NCBI RefSeq assembly: GCF_008831285.2 | Contig: NC_045145.1 | Span: 19,422,040 to 19,486,039 of the forward strand | Direction: 5' to 3' | DNA length: 64,000 nt | From: Nymphaea colorata | Taxonomy: Eukaryota > Streptophyta > Magnoliopsida > Nymphaeales > Nymphaeaceae | Part shown: positions 44,631 to 57,400 of the stretch, piece after piece | Numbering within the stretch: the stretch's first letter is position 1 | How the letters are laid out: each line of letters opens with the position of its first letter | The notes under the pieces: model-generated | Databases searched by the model: none | The model's input: the letters and a program-made list of their open reading frames with translations, nothing else | What the model was told of the DNA's origin: nothing | Translations under genes and position numbers: made by a program

Positions 44631-46953
44631 CGATTTCCTGGGAAAGGTCTTTTATGGGAAGGAAGAAAAATGAGGAGGAAGGGAAAGCAAAAAAAAAAAA
44701 GAAGGGGATTGGGGAGCACGCAATCAAGGGCTCAGAAATGTCAACGGGACGAGGTAGTTTACTTGAAGAAACAGAGAACCACCGCCCGTCTTCCTGAAAA
44801 AAATAAGTGTGAAAATCTTAAAAAATTTTAGCAGAAAAGATTGTGCGATTAAATTTAGCAGTTAGCAAACGAGATCGCATCATTATCTGAGATCCAATGT
44901 GGATCTACCAATTGGACGGTTTAGCTCCGGTGTTGAATGCTGACGTCTCAAGCAACACATTGCTTCCGAGAAATAAAAGTTAGGAGCTTTTGCCAGACGG
45001 AGTCTACTCTTTAGGCAGCCATGCAGAAGACATTCCTGTTCATGATCAACTTAATTTTCTTCCTGTAATTATCTAGATATTTCTTCAAGTTTCTTTGTTG
45101 GATTTTATAGAATAACGTAACTCTATTAATTTAAATTGAAAACCAGTGACTGGTGGATCAGTCTGTCGCTGAAATGGTTTGACAACCTAAACTGAATCCG
45201 ACCGCAGGATCTCACTTTTACTACTTGGGCAGGAAGAAAACCCATTGTGCTTGCCATCTAGACGCGGCTGAGCTGCGGCTTTTGACAGCCAATATCCACG
45301 TCCTGCTGCAAGTTCCGGCCAATTTCACCCGACGACCGGCCAGGCTCCTCTCTACTTGTACGCAAGCAATTCAGAGAAATTCAAACAAGAGTTAATGTGT
45401 TCAATCGACAGCTTCAAAGGCGGTTTGTCCAAATGTTCACATTGAAGCCCTATGGGAAATTTCAAACATATATGCAGACAACAAGTATAGGGATGTGGAT
45501 GGATCAGATTTGGATCCAATATCCAGTTGAACTGTTTCAAAAAAAAATGGCAACAGAGATAAAGATCCAACATAAATGGGGTTGGTTTTAGGTTTAAGAA
45601 ATTGACATCCGATTAGTTTCGCATTCGAAAATCAGATTTAGATATAGTAGTGAACTTTCTTTTATCCGTTTTCGAATCCAAATATGTGAACCTCTCATAA
45701 AATCAAATCAGATATAGAAGGTGACATATCAAATAAAATCGAATCCTTTGACATCCCTAGCTAAGTTTCTACCTTGCACCAACTTATTCCGCTATAAACT
45801 GGCCTTGATTCCTTTTTCAATATGCCAACTTCAAGCTGGTGAAGAACACCAAACAAACGAAGGAAAAAGAAAACCAAAGAGCTAGTGATAGAACGCAGAG
45901 AGCTGTTCACATGAGGTGGACATTGATTTCCAGAGTCCAAAAGAGTACTGCTACTTGAAAGTTCGAGGCAACTTGAAGAAAACGAAGCGAAGCAAATGGG
46001 AAAGCTTGGAGATCCACCCCCATCACCGCGTCTCCGGCGCCATGAAAGCACTCGCTTATGCTCGGACCTCTACCATCTATCTCTATCTACGAACCAACTT
46101 TTATTTGCTTCTGTCCTCAATCCAAGTTTCTTGAGAGATTTAAATGAACCAAGTTGATCACCTCATGTATATTCTATCTACCAAATCCGTCGATCGAGAA
46201 CACGGAAACATGAATTTTGACTCCTTAAGCTGTTGAAAAGGGAGTTCATATGCCAAAATCCACACGATTTAGAAAAAAAATGTAAGAATCTTTTTAAGTA
46301 AACCAATCATATTGACCACATACAGCCTTTTCTGGGGGAATGTATAGTTTTTCTTTTAATAAATTGCAAACAATGATAAAATGAAAGAATCTCTCTTCCC
46401 TTTTCTCTTGTTATTAGGGTCTGAGGCTGTTTTTAATGTAGATGGAGAGCATGATGCCCATCACATATAAAGTTAAAGTGTCACGCATCTATCATTTGCA
46501 ATTCAAAGAAGAAGTGCTCAAAAAAATCAAATTGAATATGCTATGTCCTTAGAAGCACGTAAACATTGATTAAAAAACAAAACAAAAAAAATTTTGGTTT
46601 ACCTGAAAAAAACTGCAGTAAGTCAATGAAGAAAGAGTCTTCAGCCTCATCTCCTCTTCGTGGTTTTTCTTTTTTCTTTTTCTTTCTTTCGTTTTGATTT
46701 GCTGGTTAAGAAAGAGGGCGAGAGAAGCAGCCAGGAAAGCCCAGTGAAGACTTGACCGACCACTAGTCAAATATTGAAACCATTGTCAATGCCGTGTGCA
46801 TGAAGAGAGGTTGGGGCGACAGACGCAAACTGAAACTTAAATACAGATGTGGACATGGCTGGTGACGGTGGATTCCGTCCAAAATTTAAAACCCAACGGT
46901 TTTATCGCCCAAGACTCAACGATGGGAGGTCAATTACTCCGCAAAATTGAACA

Positions 46954-47346
46954 CTGCAGAATCCGAATGAATAAACGACCTTGCTAAGCTCTTTGTTTGG
47001 TGCATGACTCTAGTCAGATGGCTGGTGGATGGTCAGTTGCTGGTTTGAGTGGTGTCTTGAGATCTCGACTGCAGAATTCGCATGAATAAACAAGCTTGCT
47101 AAGCTCTTTGTTTGGTGCATGACTCAGTCAATGGCTGGTAGATAGTCAGTTTCTAGTATGAGTGGTGTCTCGGGATCTCGACTGGAGAATCCGAATGAAT
47201 AAACAAGCTTGTTAAGCTCTTTGTTTGGTGCATGACTCGAGTCGGGATCTGGACTGGAGAATCTGAATGCTTTGTTTGGTGCATGACTCGAGTCAATGGC
47301 TGGTACATGGTCAGTTGCTGGTTCGAGTGCTGCCCTCGGATCTCGT
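46954..47346 (+). repeat. Degenerate tandem repeat, period about 115 bp
   Basis: Copies start at about 46954, 47069 and 47182 with CTGCAGAAT or CTGGAGAAT, plus a shortened fourth at 47254. Each contains GAATAAACAAGCTTG (lost in the last), CTCTTTGTTTGGTGCATGAC, GGCTGGT-GAT-GTCAGTT and a GATCTCGACT end. Open frames across this region arise from the repeat and are not genes. Confidence 0.9.
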
Positions 47347-47637
47347 TCTTGGGATGCCAAACAGTCGCAAAAAAAAATTTATGAAAGCCAATCTGCATTG
47401 TTCAAATGGTTCGATGGGAACTAACTAACATTATTTAAAATGTTAATGTATAGAAGTTAATTTTTAAAAACTTAAAAAGGAGGGTCATGGCCCCTGACTG
47501 GATAAAGCCCTTGTAATTCAAGCAGCGGTGACAGCAACTAAGAGCGTAGAGCATAGCTAAGAATTTTTTGTTACAGGAGTTAAACTATAGTTTCAAAATT
47601 TTAACAATGGCCGAAATATATATATATATATATATTA

Positions 47638-47722
47638 AACTAAAAATTTTTAAATTTACATATAAATTTTTAAAGTTTTTAAAATCTGAGGGGGCCCCTG
47701 CCAGCCCCCTTCCCTCCGCCCT
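47638..47722 (+). repeat. Dispersed AT-rich element, copy 4 (short)
   Basis: AAATTTACATATAAATTTTT, followed by a stretch ending CCCTCCGCCCTTG, resembles the core and right end of the 42.0-kb copy. A short (TA)n run precedes it. Confidence 0.4.
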
Positions 47723-49870
47723 TGTAAGAGACTTGGCTTGGTGTTTATTTACGAAATTTAACATTCTCAGGCTTATCTTTTGCCCATTAACTTTTGAAAT
47801 GTGATTATGTTTTGTGAGTTTTTACAAAAGGGTCACACTTTTTTCTGAAAGACTTAAATAAGAACTTAGAGTGAATTTCCATTAACTTGAATAAATGGAA
47901 AACATTAGCAGGAATTTTTGTATATGTCATCCTCTATCACTACATTAGATTTTTACTATTTCACTTAACACTTTTTCTCTCAACTTCTATAAAAAGTATA
48001 GTGATTTTCAAGGATATGGACAATGTACTTCGCTTTCTGGGGAATTAAATTTTTCTAATTTTTAAACATACAGTACGATGCTAAATCTTAAAGATAAAAG
48101 CATTTACGACTATCTGTTTATTAAGAAATGGCATAAATAGGTCTTGGCTGATAACCGTAACCATGCTGACCATGCTATATAAATCAACTGACGTTATCAG
48201 ATTGTGGAAGCAATACACAAGCATCAGTTTAGGAATGGGTAGAGATTGTTTGCTTAATTATGATCACTCCGGCTTCTTTTCCTTCAGTAAAAGGCCTTTG
48301 AATAGATTAACTAGTATTGTAAAAATTTGTTTGCGAACTGAGTTCAGAGCTACTGATACGGTGAATCGGCTGATTCACAAAGTCAAGTGAATTAATTTCA
48401 TCAAGAAATATTAAAAAAAATAAATGAAAAATATACAAAAATCATTTAAATTAAAACTCATAGAGAAATTCTTTTTAGAACATTATTAAAACTTGACGCA
48501 TGGTAGTATTAATTGGCCATTGAATCAAATTTGTTTGCCACTAATTCAATTCAAGCGGACCGATTCAGGCTGATACTGATAAAAGTGCTTTGAAGTAACG
48601 AGCAACTCCATCAGAATTTGCAAGGTCACCAAAAGGTTCTTTGAGCATTGGACTCTCAATATGTAAATAGTTGAGGCATATGCAACTGTACATTAATGTT
48701 GTAATGATATATCACAAAAATTGAGACAGATTCGCCGAGATCCTACATTCCCAAACATCCTATAGCTACCACATAGAGGTAAGCAGATCAAATATGCACA
48801 CTTTTTTAACCACAAGAGACGGTGGAGGATAGGTGAGGTGAAAAGCCTTGATCAATAAAGATGTCAACTTATCATATTCGAGTTAGATGTACTTTTAACT
48901 ATATCAACTTTTTTGGATATTCGTATACTCTGATTCAAATTCGAATACGAATGAAGAAAAGTCTTATCCAAATTCAAATTTGAAATCTGATTTCACAATC
49001 CAGATCCGATTCAAATTCAACTTTTACATTCATATCTGAATCCAAATCCAAAATTCGAACCAAATCTGGTTGATTTTCAAAATACAAGAGCATTGAACAT
49101 ACAATGTTTATTTAAAATTAAATCTGATCCGAATCCGATCGAACATCTATGTATATCTAAATCAAATCCGACTTTTCAACCAATTTTTTAGAAGCAGTTC
49201 GGTTGGATATGCAATTCAAAATCCGATATATTAACATCCCTATTAATCAATGTCACTTTTTTATTGTCCTTTCCCCTATTTTATTAATATCATTTGATGC
49301 TTAGAATCGGCAACTTGATGTGTTTTCCTCCTATGCAGATGGAATCGATCGCACAAAAGTCCAAATATCATACTTTTACGACTCGTGAAATCTCATACTT
49401 CTGAAATGGTGAAACATCATTTGAAAGTCAGATTTGCAAGCTTTAGGCACTAAGATCAACGTCAGCTTCAGAAAAAAATAGAAGGACATATATATGGAGG
49501 CATGCGGTCATAGGAACATTAACACAGTATTAATATATCGTAAAAATTGAGACGGATTCATAAGATATTATATTAGTATTGCCAACTACTCCCATAACAA
49601 CCATATTCTACATCGAAGTGACCAGACCAAATATACACACTTTTTTAACCACTACAGGTTGTGGAGGACCAATCAGGTGATCACCCTTGACCAATCCCAC
49701 CTCTCCACTCTCTTCTTCTTCTTCTTCTTTTTTTTTTTTTTACGGTCAGAGCTTCCCATGTTCTTCTCATAAAATACGGTAGATGTGATATTTTCTCTTT
49801 CTGTATACATACAAACACGTACATAACTTGGTCAACAACTAGCAGCTTAGAAATCAACAGCTGCTAATAT

Positions 49871-50153
49871 TAATGACACTTAGTATTGTATTTATCTCTT
49901 ATTTTCTTTCCTTCCTTCTTATATTGAATGGCTTTAATGAATAGAGATGACAATAAGCGACATAAAATAACGGGAAGTCGTTATTGATCGTAAAAAGTCG
50001 TTATATTGAATGGCTTTAATGAATAGAGATGACAATAAGCGACATAAAATAACGGGAAGTCGTTATTAATGACACTTAGTATTGTATTTATCTCTTATTT
50101 TCTTTCCTTCCTTCTTATATTGAATGGCTTTAATGAATAGAGATGACAATAAG
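49871..50153 (+). repeat. Nested duplication: 87-bp and 28-bp units
   Basis: An 87-bp block (TAATGACACTTAGTATTG to GATGACAATAAG) occurs at 49871-49957 and, apparently unchanged, at 50067-50153. Between them a 28-bp unit (CGACATAAAATAACGGGAAG then TCGTTATT) occurs at 49958-49985 and 50040-50067, flanking a third partial copy of the 87-bp block's right half (50001-50039). Confidence 0.95.
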
Positions 50154-52951
50154 TTTGCTTTCTGGAAAAATGTTTTTTAATTCTGTTTGGCTGATTCATA
50201 GCATCATCGGTTCAAAGAATGAATAATGTTATAGTTTGCGTCTCAGGATTCCATATTATAAATTCTGATTTCCAACTTGTATCAGGAGCCTAAAGAATAT
50301 GGCAACGTCTAATAGTATCAGCCTCAACCGCCTCTTACTTCTTTGTTGGGAGGTGCGGATCTGTGTGCACGTTTCATGAGTGGAGCTAACTCGGACTTGA
50401 CTCGAACTCCTTTCATGAACCTTGACTCATTAAATAAGTGAGATGAGTATGAATTAAAAAATAAACAGTCTAAGGGAACTCGGCTTTGTGTAAACTCAAG
50501 CAAGCTTGAAAGAGAATATGAAAATGACGATTCACAATATCTGTCACAGCAACTTCCCCCTTGCTAACATCATGTTAAAAATTAATTCTTTTGAAAATGG
50601 ATGTCTAAGCCAAATCTCAGCTCAGGCTTAGCTGACCCAAATTGAGTCAAGTTGGAGCCACCTTGGGGCTGAGCCGAGCTTCATCTAGTCCACTCAAGCT
50701 CAAGCCTAGTTCGAGTCCCTCAACTTGGCTCGAACTAGGCTTCTGTACAGTCTCCCCGATATGATGCTTATGCATATAAGCATTATGGAGTTCATCATCA
50801 CTGACGAGCAGGAAGCCATTTCCAAACGAGACTGAGTTGTGTGCGCCAAAAGAAAAGGGGATATTTTGGTAATTATATAAAAAACACTATTCTTTTTAAT
50901 CTTTTTATTTAAAAAAAAAATCCTTACCAGAAGTTTTTCCATACTGACGCATGAAAATTTCATGCATCAATATGATTTACATAACCAGCTTTGCTTTTAG
51001 ACTGCCAAATGAAAGGGCCGAAAAACCAAGTAAACTGAAGGTATGTGTGGGGAGATGTTGGAAGAGCCAAGGCGTCTCCAACCCACACCTCATCAAACTA
51101 CAGTATTGAGCACTGCATTTTTTGCAGCCCAAAAGAGTACTACTCATAGTAATGAATATCTGGCTCACCAGCCCGATCAACTATGTTACACCCCTTGAAA
51201 CACATGAGAAAATCCAGTGCCGCCATATTAACATGCAAAGATTTAATGCTCATCTCTAAATCCTGCTGGTACTTTTCTACCTGCACTTGCTCAATTCAAA
51301 TTTGATTGCTGATGCATTTAGCTGGCCATTAGTTCACTTTTCAATCAATCAAGGCCGGTGCTTAATCTGAAAGCAGCGAACGTAAAGCGGGGGCTTTCAT
51401 GCACATGCAGTGCCGTGCTCTTGCGACAATACATGGTTTCATCCAACTTGGGATGAGAGATCATTTTATTTGGAGATTTAGAACATTATCTCTCCCCCTC
51501 TATCTCGACAATTCGCAGCTCACTTCCTTCGTAGTTAGTCTTCATAGCTAAACACAATAGTTTGCTCTTTGTAGTGGCAACCTTTGACCCACACATGTGG
51601 AGATGTAATCGGTTCTAACCGTGGCTAGATCCACAATTTACCATATCTAGTTTTATCGGATCTTCTTTAATCAAAGCCATTTGAAACTAAATCCAGATAC
51701 AGCAAGGGTAACTTCATGTATAATGAGGTTGGATTCTGGTCTCAAATTTAAAAATGCAGTATCTGAATATTTGTGATTAGATCTTTAGCTATCCATTTAC
51801 GCCTCTAACCAGTAGGTGAGCCAAAAAGGTTACTCCTAAATGAGCAACTAAGTGTTTTTCCTTCAAAATATTTGTGTCAAATACCGTTTTAACAATAGCA
51901 TTAGCATCAAATGGAGCAGAGCTTAGAAGGCCCTTTGTTTGGTGACAGTGACAAAAGTACCAATGACGTGATTATGAAGATTCAGAGAAGCTTGGATGGC
52001 TGTCTTCCTGTCTCTGTTCAGCGCAATAACTGCTCCTTTGAACGTGAAAAAACTGTTTTTATCTCATTTTTACATTACTGATAGCCTACCGAGCTACGTC
52101 TGCCTGAGATCTGATCCCTTGGAGAGAAAATAGTGTCCACTTCTTCTCTGAGCCTCATATAACTGCAAGAGCTGATCTACTCTTAGTTGCCTTGGCTACT
52201 TTACAATCCAGTTAGACGCTTATGTTCTAGGCAGTGAGACATCATTTAAATGCCAATTTCTTAAAGTTGTTTAGAACAGATAACTTAGTTGAAACTTGAA
52301 AATGGCAACTCAATTCTTTTGCAAACTGAAAGGGAACTAGTACAGCCTCTCGCTTGAGCTTTTTACCAGACCCAAACTAGTAATGGACACGTGAAATAAG
52401 CATCATCATAGCAGTGTTTCCTTCCTCTTACAAAGGATTTGAAGTCTAGTAGCAAAACGTGTTGAGAGGGTGAGGATTAGGTTTCCCTATGGTGGCGAAG
52501 GCTTTCGTTCTTGGGTCTGCTCTTGACTGTTCCATGCAATTGAATTGCTAAGAAACAGAAGGCAGTGAACGCAACTTCCGAGGCCTGCTCCGCTTCCTCC
52601 GTTACATTTTCCAATGACGAAACAGTTCACATTCATTTCATTCCTAGCAAAAAATCCCCGAATCCATATGCGCAAGACACGCGTATATCGCAACAGTAAA
52701 TAACCTATGACTATGTGCCAGCCATGACGCCTTCGCCTTTTACTGTCTAGCATTTACAATTTCAAGTTATGAACTGTATTGCGATCCACGATTGAAAAAA
52801 AGAAAAAAAGATGACACCGGAATGCCAGAGAGAGACAGAAAGAGAGTAGAAGAACCGGAAAAGGGAAACGACAGAAGGTTTTTACATATATCGCTTCTGT
52901 TCATGGCATTTAATTTACTATACATCCTAGTTCTGACTTGTGCGCCGTTGG

Positions 52952-54394
52952 TCAAGAAATTAGAACTACTACAAGAACAGTTAAAGAAAAATACCATCCT
53001 TTCCTACTCAGGATGACACCAGACCCATGTAACAAACCACTACTGGTGGTGCCGGTTGCCGCATTTGAAGTCTTGCGAAGCAAATGAATAGAGTAATTAC
53101 TACCAATCGCTTCCCCTCCTCCTCCGCTACAAGGAGGTATTCCATAAGGTGCAGAGCTCTTAGGCAAGTCAGATGGGTAGCACAGATTTGGATTCCCCCA
53201 TACCACCAAACGCCTCCCCATTCTCTGAAAGAATCCCTGTGGGAAATGCAACTCCCCGGACAGATTGTTGCCGTTGAGATACATGCCGCTCACGGAAGGC
53301 AGACCTGCAAGCTTAGGTGGTAGCTCACCGGAGAAACTGTTGTCATTAAGTGCCAGAAAACGAAGCTTCTGTAGCTCTGCCAGTGATTCAGGTATGGTTC
53401 CCACGCAGCGGGAGGCAGAGATGTCAAAAGTGACCAAGCTCCCCAGCCTCTCCCAAGGGACAGTGTCCAAGCACCCATCAACTAAAGGGTTGCTGCCCAC
53501 AAGCATCCCTTCAAGGAGGCCCATCTCCCCAAAAGAAGCAGGCAAGCCTCCAGAGAAGCTGTTGTTTCTAAGATCCAGCAGCGTCAGATTCCTCATCCCA
53601 CCGAGCTGTTCTGGCAGCTTTCCTGAGAGCGAGTTGCTGCTTAAATCAAGCTTGAGAAGCGAGCCAAGCCCACCAAACGTGGTTGGCACCTCCCCAGATA
53701 GCCTATTGCTGCTCAGATCCAGTATCAGCAGCTCCTCCAACAGCCCCATGGTGACAGGTAACTGCCCATTGAGCCTGTTCCCTGCAAGAACCAACCTGTT
53801 CAGAGCTGCCAAACTACCCAGACTCGCCGGCACAGCCCCTTCCAGAGCGTTGTCGGACACCACCAGTGAGCGTAGCCTCTTGAGGCAGCCGAAACTCGCC
53901 GGAATCCCTCCAACCAATTGCTGATTCCGGCGAAACTCGAGAGTTTCCAGACTCTTTGACAGTGATTCCCAGTTCTTGACAGGGATGGTTTGGGGGTAAC
54001 TTGGAGAACTGAAGCAGCTGAAGAATGAGACCGACTTTAGGTGCTTGAGTTGGAAAAGGTGGGGAGAAATGGCCGCCGAGTCGATGCATTCGAGGGAGTT
54101 GTCGTGGAAGGGACCGACGTTGACGGCGGTGACGTACCACAAGTCGCCGAACAGGTCGCAGGAGATGCCCTGGATGGGAGTCCAGCCGCAGGGATCCGGG
54201 AAGAGGTCGCTGCCATTCCATGAACTACCAACCAAGGACTGAATCACCGCATAGAGAGATTCTCTTTCTCCTGACGTCATGGGAGAAGAGGTGCCCCCTG
54301 TCTGTGAGGACGCATATGGAATCGCCAGAAGCGAAACAAAGAAGAAGGATAGGAGGAAGCAAAGAGCCACGTCTGTTGAGTTTGGGGTTGGCAT
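52952..54394 (-). CDS. LRR receptor-like protein, PIRIFORMOSPORA INDICA-INSENSITIVE 2 (PII-2)-like
   Basis: Single-exon gene for a 480-residue extracellular leucine-rich-repeat protein without a kinase domain. Residues about 9-30 form a signal peptide (LCFLLSFFFVSLLAIPYASS). The N-terminal cap carries the family hallmarks WNGSDLFPDPCGWTPIQGIS and LWYVTAVNVGPFHDNSL (residues 59-101), then HLFQLKHLKSVSFFSCF. From about 150 to 390 there are roughly ten plant-type LRRs (LxxLxLxxNxLxGxLP), for example LLILDLSSNRLSGEVP. After the LRRs is a CYPSDLP segment, a Ser/Thr/Gly-rich spacer and a short hydrophobic end (SLTVLVVVLIS) that could be a GPI-attachment signal or membrane anchor. PII-2 of Arabidopsis is linked to response to a growth-promoting root fungus; that role here is only by homology. 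The tail past the LRRs is longer than I expect for PII-2. Confidence 0.9.
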   Translation of the reverse strand: MPTPNSTDVALCFLLSFFFVSLLAIPYASSQTGGTSSPMTSGERESLYAVIQSLVGSSWNGSDLFPDPCGWTPIQGISCDLFGDLWYVTAVNVGPFHDNSLECIDSAAISPHLFQLKHLKSVSFFSCFSSPSYPQTIPVKNWESLSKSLETLEFRRNQQLVGGIPASFGCLKRLRSLVVSDNALEGAVPASLGSLAALNRLVLAGNRLNGQLPVTMGLLEELLILDLSSNRLSGEVPTTFGGLGSLLKLDLSSNSLSGKLPEQLGGMRNLTLLDLRNNSFSGGLPASFGEMGLLEGMLVGSNPLVDGCLDTVPWERLGSLVTFDISASRCVGTIPESLAELQKLRFLALNDNSFSGELPPKLAGLPSVSGMYLNGNNLSGELHFPQGFFQRMGRRLVVWGNPNLCYPSDLPKSSAPYGIPPCSGGGGEAIGSNYSIHLLRKTSNAATGTTSSGLLHGSGVILSRKGWYFSLTVLVVVLIS

Positions 54395-54460
54395 CGAGAG
54401 TGAGGAGAGAAGGAAGGACGGTAGAGATTCTGCGCATGAATGAATAGAAAGAGTACCCTT

Positions 54461-54468
54461 TTTTTATA
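54461..54468 (-). promoter_or_regulatory. TATA box of the PII-2-like gene
   Basis: TATAAAAA on the minus strand lies 67 bp upstream of the start codon, implying a short leader of roughly 35-45 nt. Confidence 0.6.
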
Positions 54469-54479
54469 GAAACTGCTGC

Positions 54480-57400
54480 GAAATGATCGTCACGAATCTA
54501 GCAAAAGGAAAGAGCAAGGCATCAAACAAATCAGTAACCACGAGGAGAAGGATGTAGACCTTGATTTAATTAGTCTCGAGGAGGAGCAGAGGTAGGTGAA
54601 GAAAAGGGAAGAAGACTCTATCTCTGCCTCTCTACAGTCCACTTGTAAACGAGGGAGTTGCTGCTGGTTAGCATCTTCTTATCACGGTCCACGAGGGACT
54701 GTGAATAGACAGACTACGCCATAATATTGCTGATGAAGATGGCTCATGCCTGCTAAAAAACATTGTAGCCAGATCACAAACATGTCCTGCTCTTCCTTTC
54801 CCCTTCTCATTAATTTATGTTCAGTCAAAGCTTTATGTACAAATAACGATGACAAGTACCGGGATGGCGGATGGCCCATATAAATCTTCTCGGTTATCTC
54901 TAGTAGAGACCTCCACGGATGCAACTGCAGACAGTTCGCCATCTTGGCACAGGAAAGATATAAACCCAGAAATATGGTTTGTCATATTATAGCCCTTTAC
55001 ATTACAGAGAACTGGTAACTTGGTTGAGAACTTTTTTCACTTCGTGGTGCTTCTTATCACGATATTCAAGAGTGAAAGTTGACATGATGAACCATGTATT
55101 AATGGCGACAGAGACAAGTGAAATACATATGGATTTCTTGGGTTTTCTGTGAAGGGTTAAAATTAATCGGGGAGGCGACAGTGGGGGCGTGACTGGTAGC
55201 GCCAGGCGCAGCAAAGCCTCTCGCCATCTTCATTGGAATCCGAGCTTTTGCAGCTTGCGTCACAGATCAAAACCGGTAGGCCGTAAGTTTCAATTCATTG
55301 GACATTTGGACTATGTTAATTTCGTTTCCCATCGCTCGTAAAGGTAAACCGACAGAAGGACCGACTGGTTAAGACGGGTCCCTTTTTGAGAAACAACAGT
55401 CACATGGTTCAATCTGGAACAGTAAAGGACTCCAGAAAAAGAAACATGTTAGTTGAAAGTTTTCAATCTCTTATTATTAGTTATGTTCATCTTATTCGTT
55501 ATTCCATTTCACGATATTGTCAACTGATCGAGCTTGTCAAAGTACCGAGAGGTAGGGAGCTCCTCATTTGACACGGTTGGGTGATGAAGGGTATACACTG
55601 GACTGTTTGGCAGGAAGGACAATGTGACAGTTAGAGTTGTTTAGTCCTAAGAACATTTTAGGAGTATCTCATGAATCATCTTATGGATTATGTTAGATTT
55701 AGGTTAGATTCGTGGAACATTAGTTATAGTGTTTTATAAATCTACATCAAATTATTGAGACAGAATAATGACACACTCTATCAAACAACCTCAAAGTATG
55801 GATGAAAGAAATGGATGAGTATTTCATTCTATCCTTCCCCTTAAAACACGTCTTCATCGTTTCCCTCATCTCCCATGCTACCAAGTCTACTTTTTGCAGA
55901 GCCCTTGTTATCCTTCAACTTTATATTGGTATCTCCCTTAAAACAAGAAGATGATGCCACATGAACTTAAAATAAAAACTGAATGCCTGCAAACCCCTAC
56001 CATCTTGCGCCAACCACCCTACGAACAATCCACAGGGCTTTTCAATGTAACAAAAATAAGATGTGACATTAGCTAGAGTACATATGTTTTTCCTATCTCG
56101 AGTGCAGGATGAGCTTGGTACGCCTCATAGTCAAACAAGATGCAGACTCACTTGGGTCTAATGTAGGTTTACATGTCACTCTTTGTGTGTGTCTGGAACG
56201 AGTTGTTGGCCTACACCTGAATTCTTCCGGGGATCTGTTCATCTAGTCTCTCACACACATAACCTAATGCATCGGACCGATGTGTGAGAGCTGAGAGGAT
56301 GGAGGCTCGGGACCGCTAAAAAATCCGCTTTGTGTGCGCATGTGTCGCCAGCAAGGGCTCTTTGTTTCGTCTGATGACTCCGACTTGAAGGTTAAAACTT
56401 CAATACCAGTAGACTCACATAATTTGATGGTGGTTTGCCTCTCACTAGCTTGTCGAATTTTTCCCCAAGAAAAGGACCCTTCTACTTGACAATTTGTGAT
56501 GTCCAATGTAAATGTTAGCCACTATTACGAATATCATATCATTGAGAAGAAAAATCATCGCTGCAGGTTCTATCAGCTAAGACTGCATATACACATTCAA
56601 CATGGTTCGTTTGCAGGAAATTGCAACTTGGCTCTGCTTTTTAGCTTTTTCTATCTGCAAAGAACTGTCCTCTGAATCTCAAAACTTTTGTGAACTGTAA
56701 AGGCTGATCTTCAAGGCAAGGCCCCTTGAGAAGCAAGCTTAAACACTCCAAAGTGCAAAGAACGATGTTAAACAGAAGCCGTCGGTAAGCCCAACTGCCG
56801 ACAGGTTTTCACCTCCTCTACCAGGATCAATGCTTTCAAATTGGTGCTAACATACCAGTTTGAAACGTCTGCCCCAACAAGAAGAAGCAAACACGGTAAA
56901 AGGGAGAGAGAGCCATAATTAGATAAAGCCATAAAAGGCAAGGTGGTCCTGCACCTCATCAAAGGGGCGGCCGGCCATGTCCCATTAGGTTTATAGCTGC
57001 CAATGCCAGGGATTGTTGCAGTGCATTGGAGTTTGGGAGAGGAAAAGGTATTTTGATTCTTGGTTTGGTCGGGGTTCTGCCAGGAAGTAAAATCCGGGGA
57101 AGGGACAAAAGAAAAATAGAACAATAAGATACAGTAGTACAGTAAATAATAATAACATTGATATTATTATAATATTATGAAGAAGAAGCTCATATAAAGC
57201 AGGCTTGATAAGGCTAAAATGAGGGCTGCAGCATTTTTTATTTTAGCACTTCTTGGTTGGTGATGGTCGCAAATCTGGGCATCATAAGGCTGGAACGAGG
57301 GCTGCAGTCTTTGGCAAAGTAGGCTTACAGACTAGATAGAGAGGTGGTCGTCCACTTTTTAGGCTGCCTTGTAATTTGAACCACCGTCATCAGTGAACGG

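Larger units (their letters stand above)
44650..52951. other. Gene desert with local duplications
   Basis: About 8 kb with no gene I can support. It holds a 115-bp tandem repeat (46.95-47.35 kb), another dispersed-element copy (47.6 kb), ATCCGAATCC-type degenerate repeats (48.88-49.23 kb), a nested duplication (49.87-50.15 kb) and GAGCTCGACT-type words (50.38-50.73 kb). Short open frames in between have no recognisable domains. Confidence 0.6.

Noticed and set aside
53265..53924. 219-residue plus-strand open frame
   Set aside because: Antisense shadow of the LRR gene; repetitive serine and leucine content comes from the LRR repeats.
56768..57124. 118-residue minus-strand open frame
   Set aside because: No signal peptide, domain or codon pattern that I recognise; likely chance.
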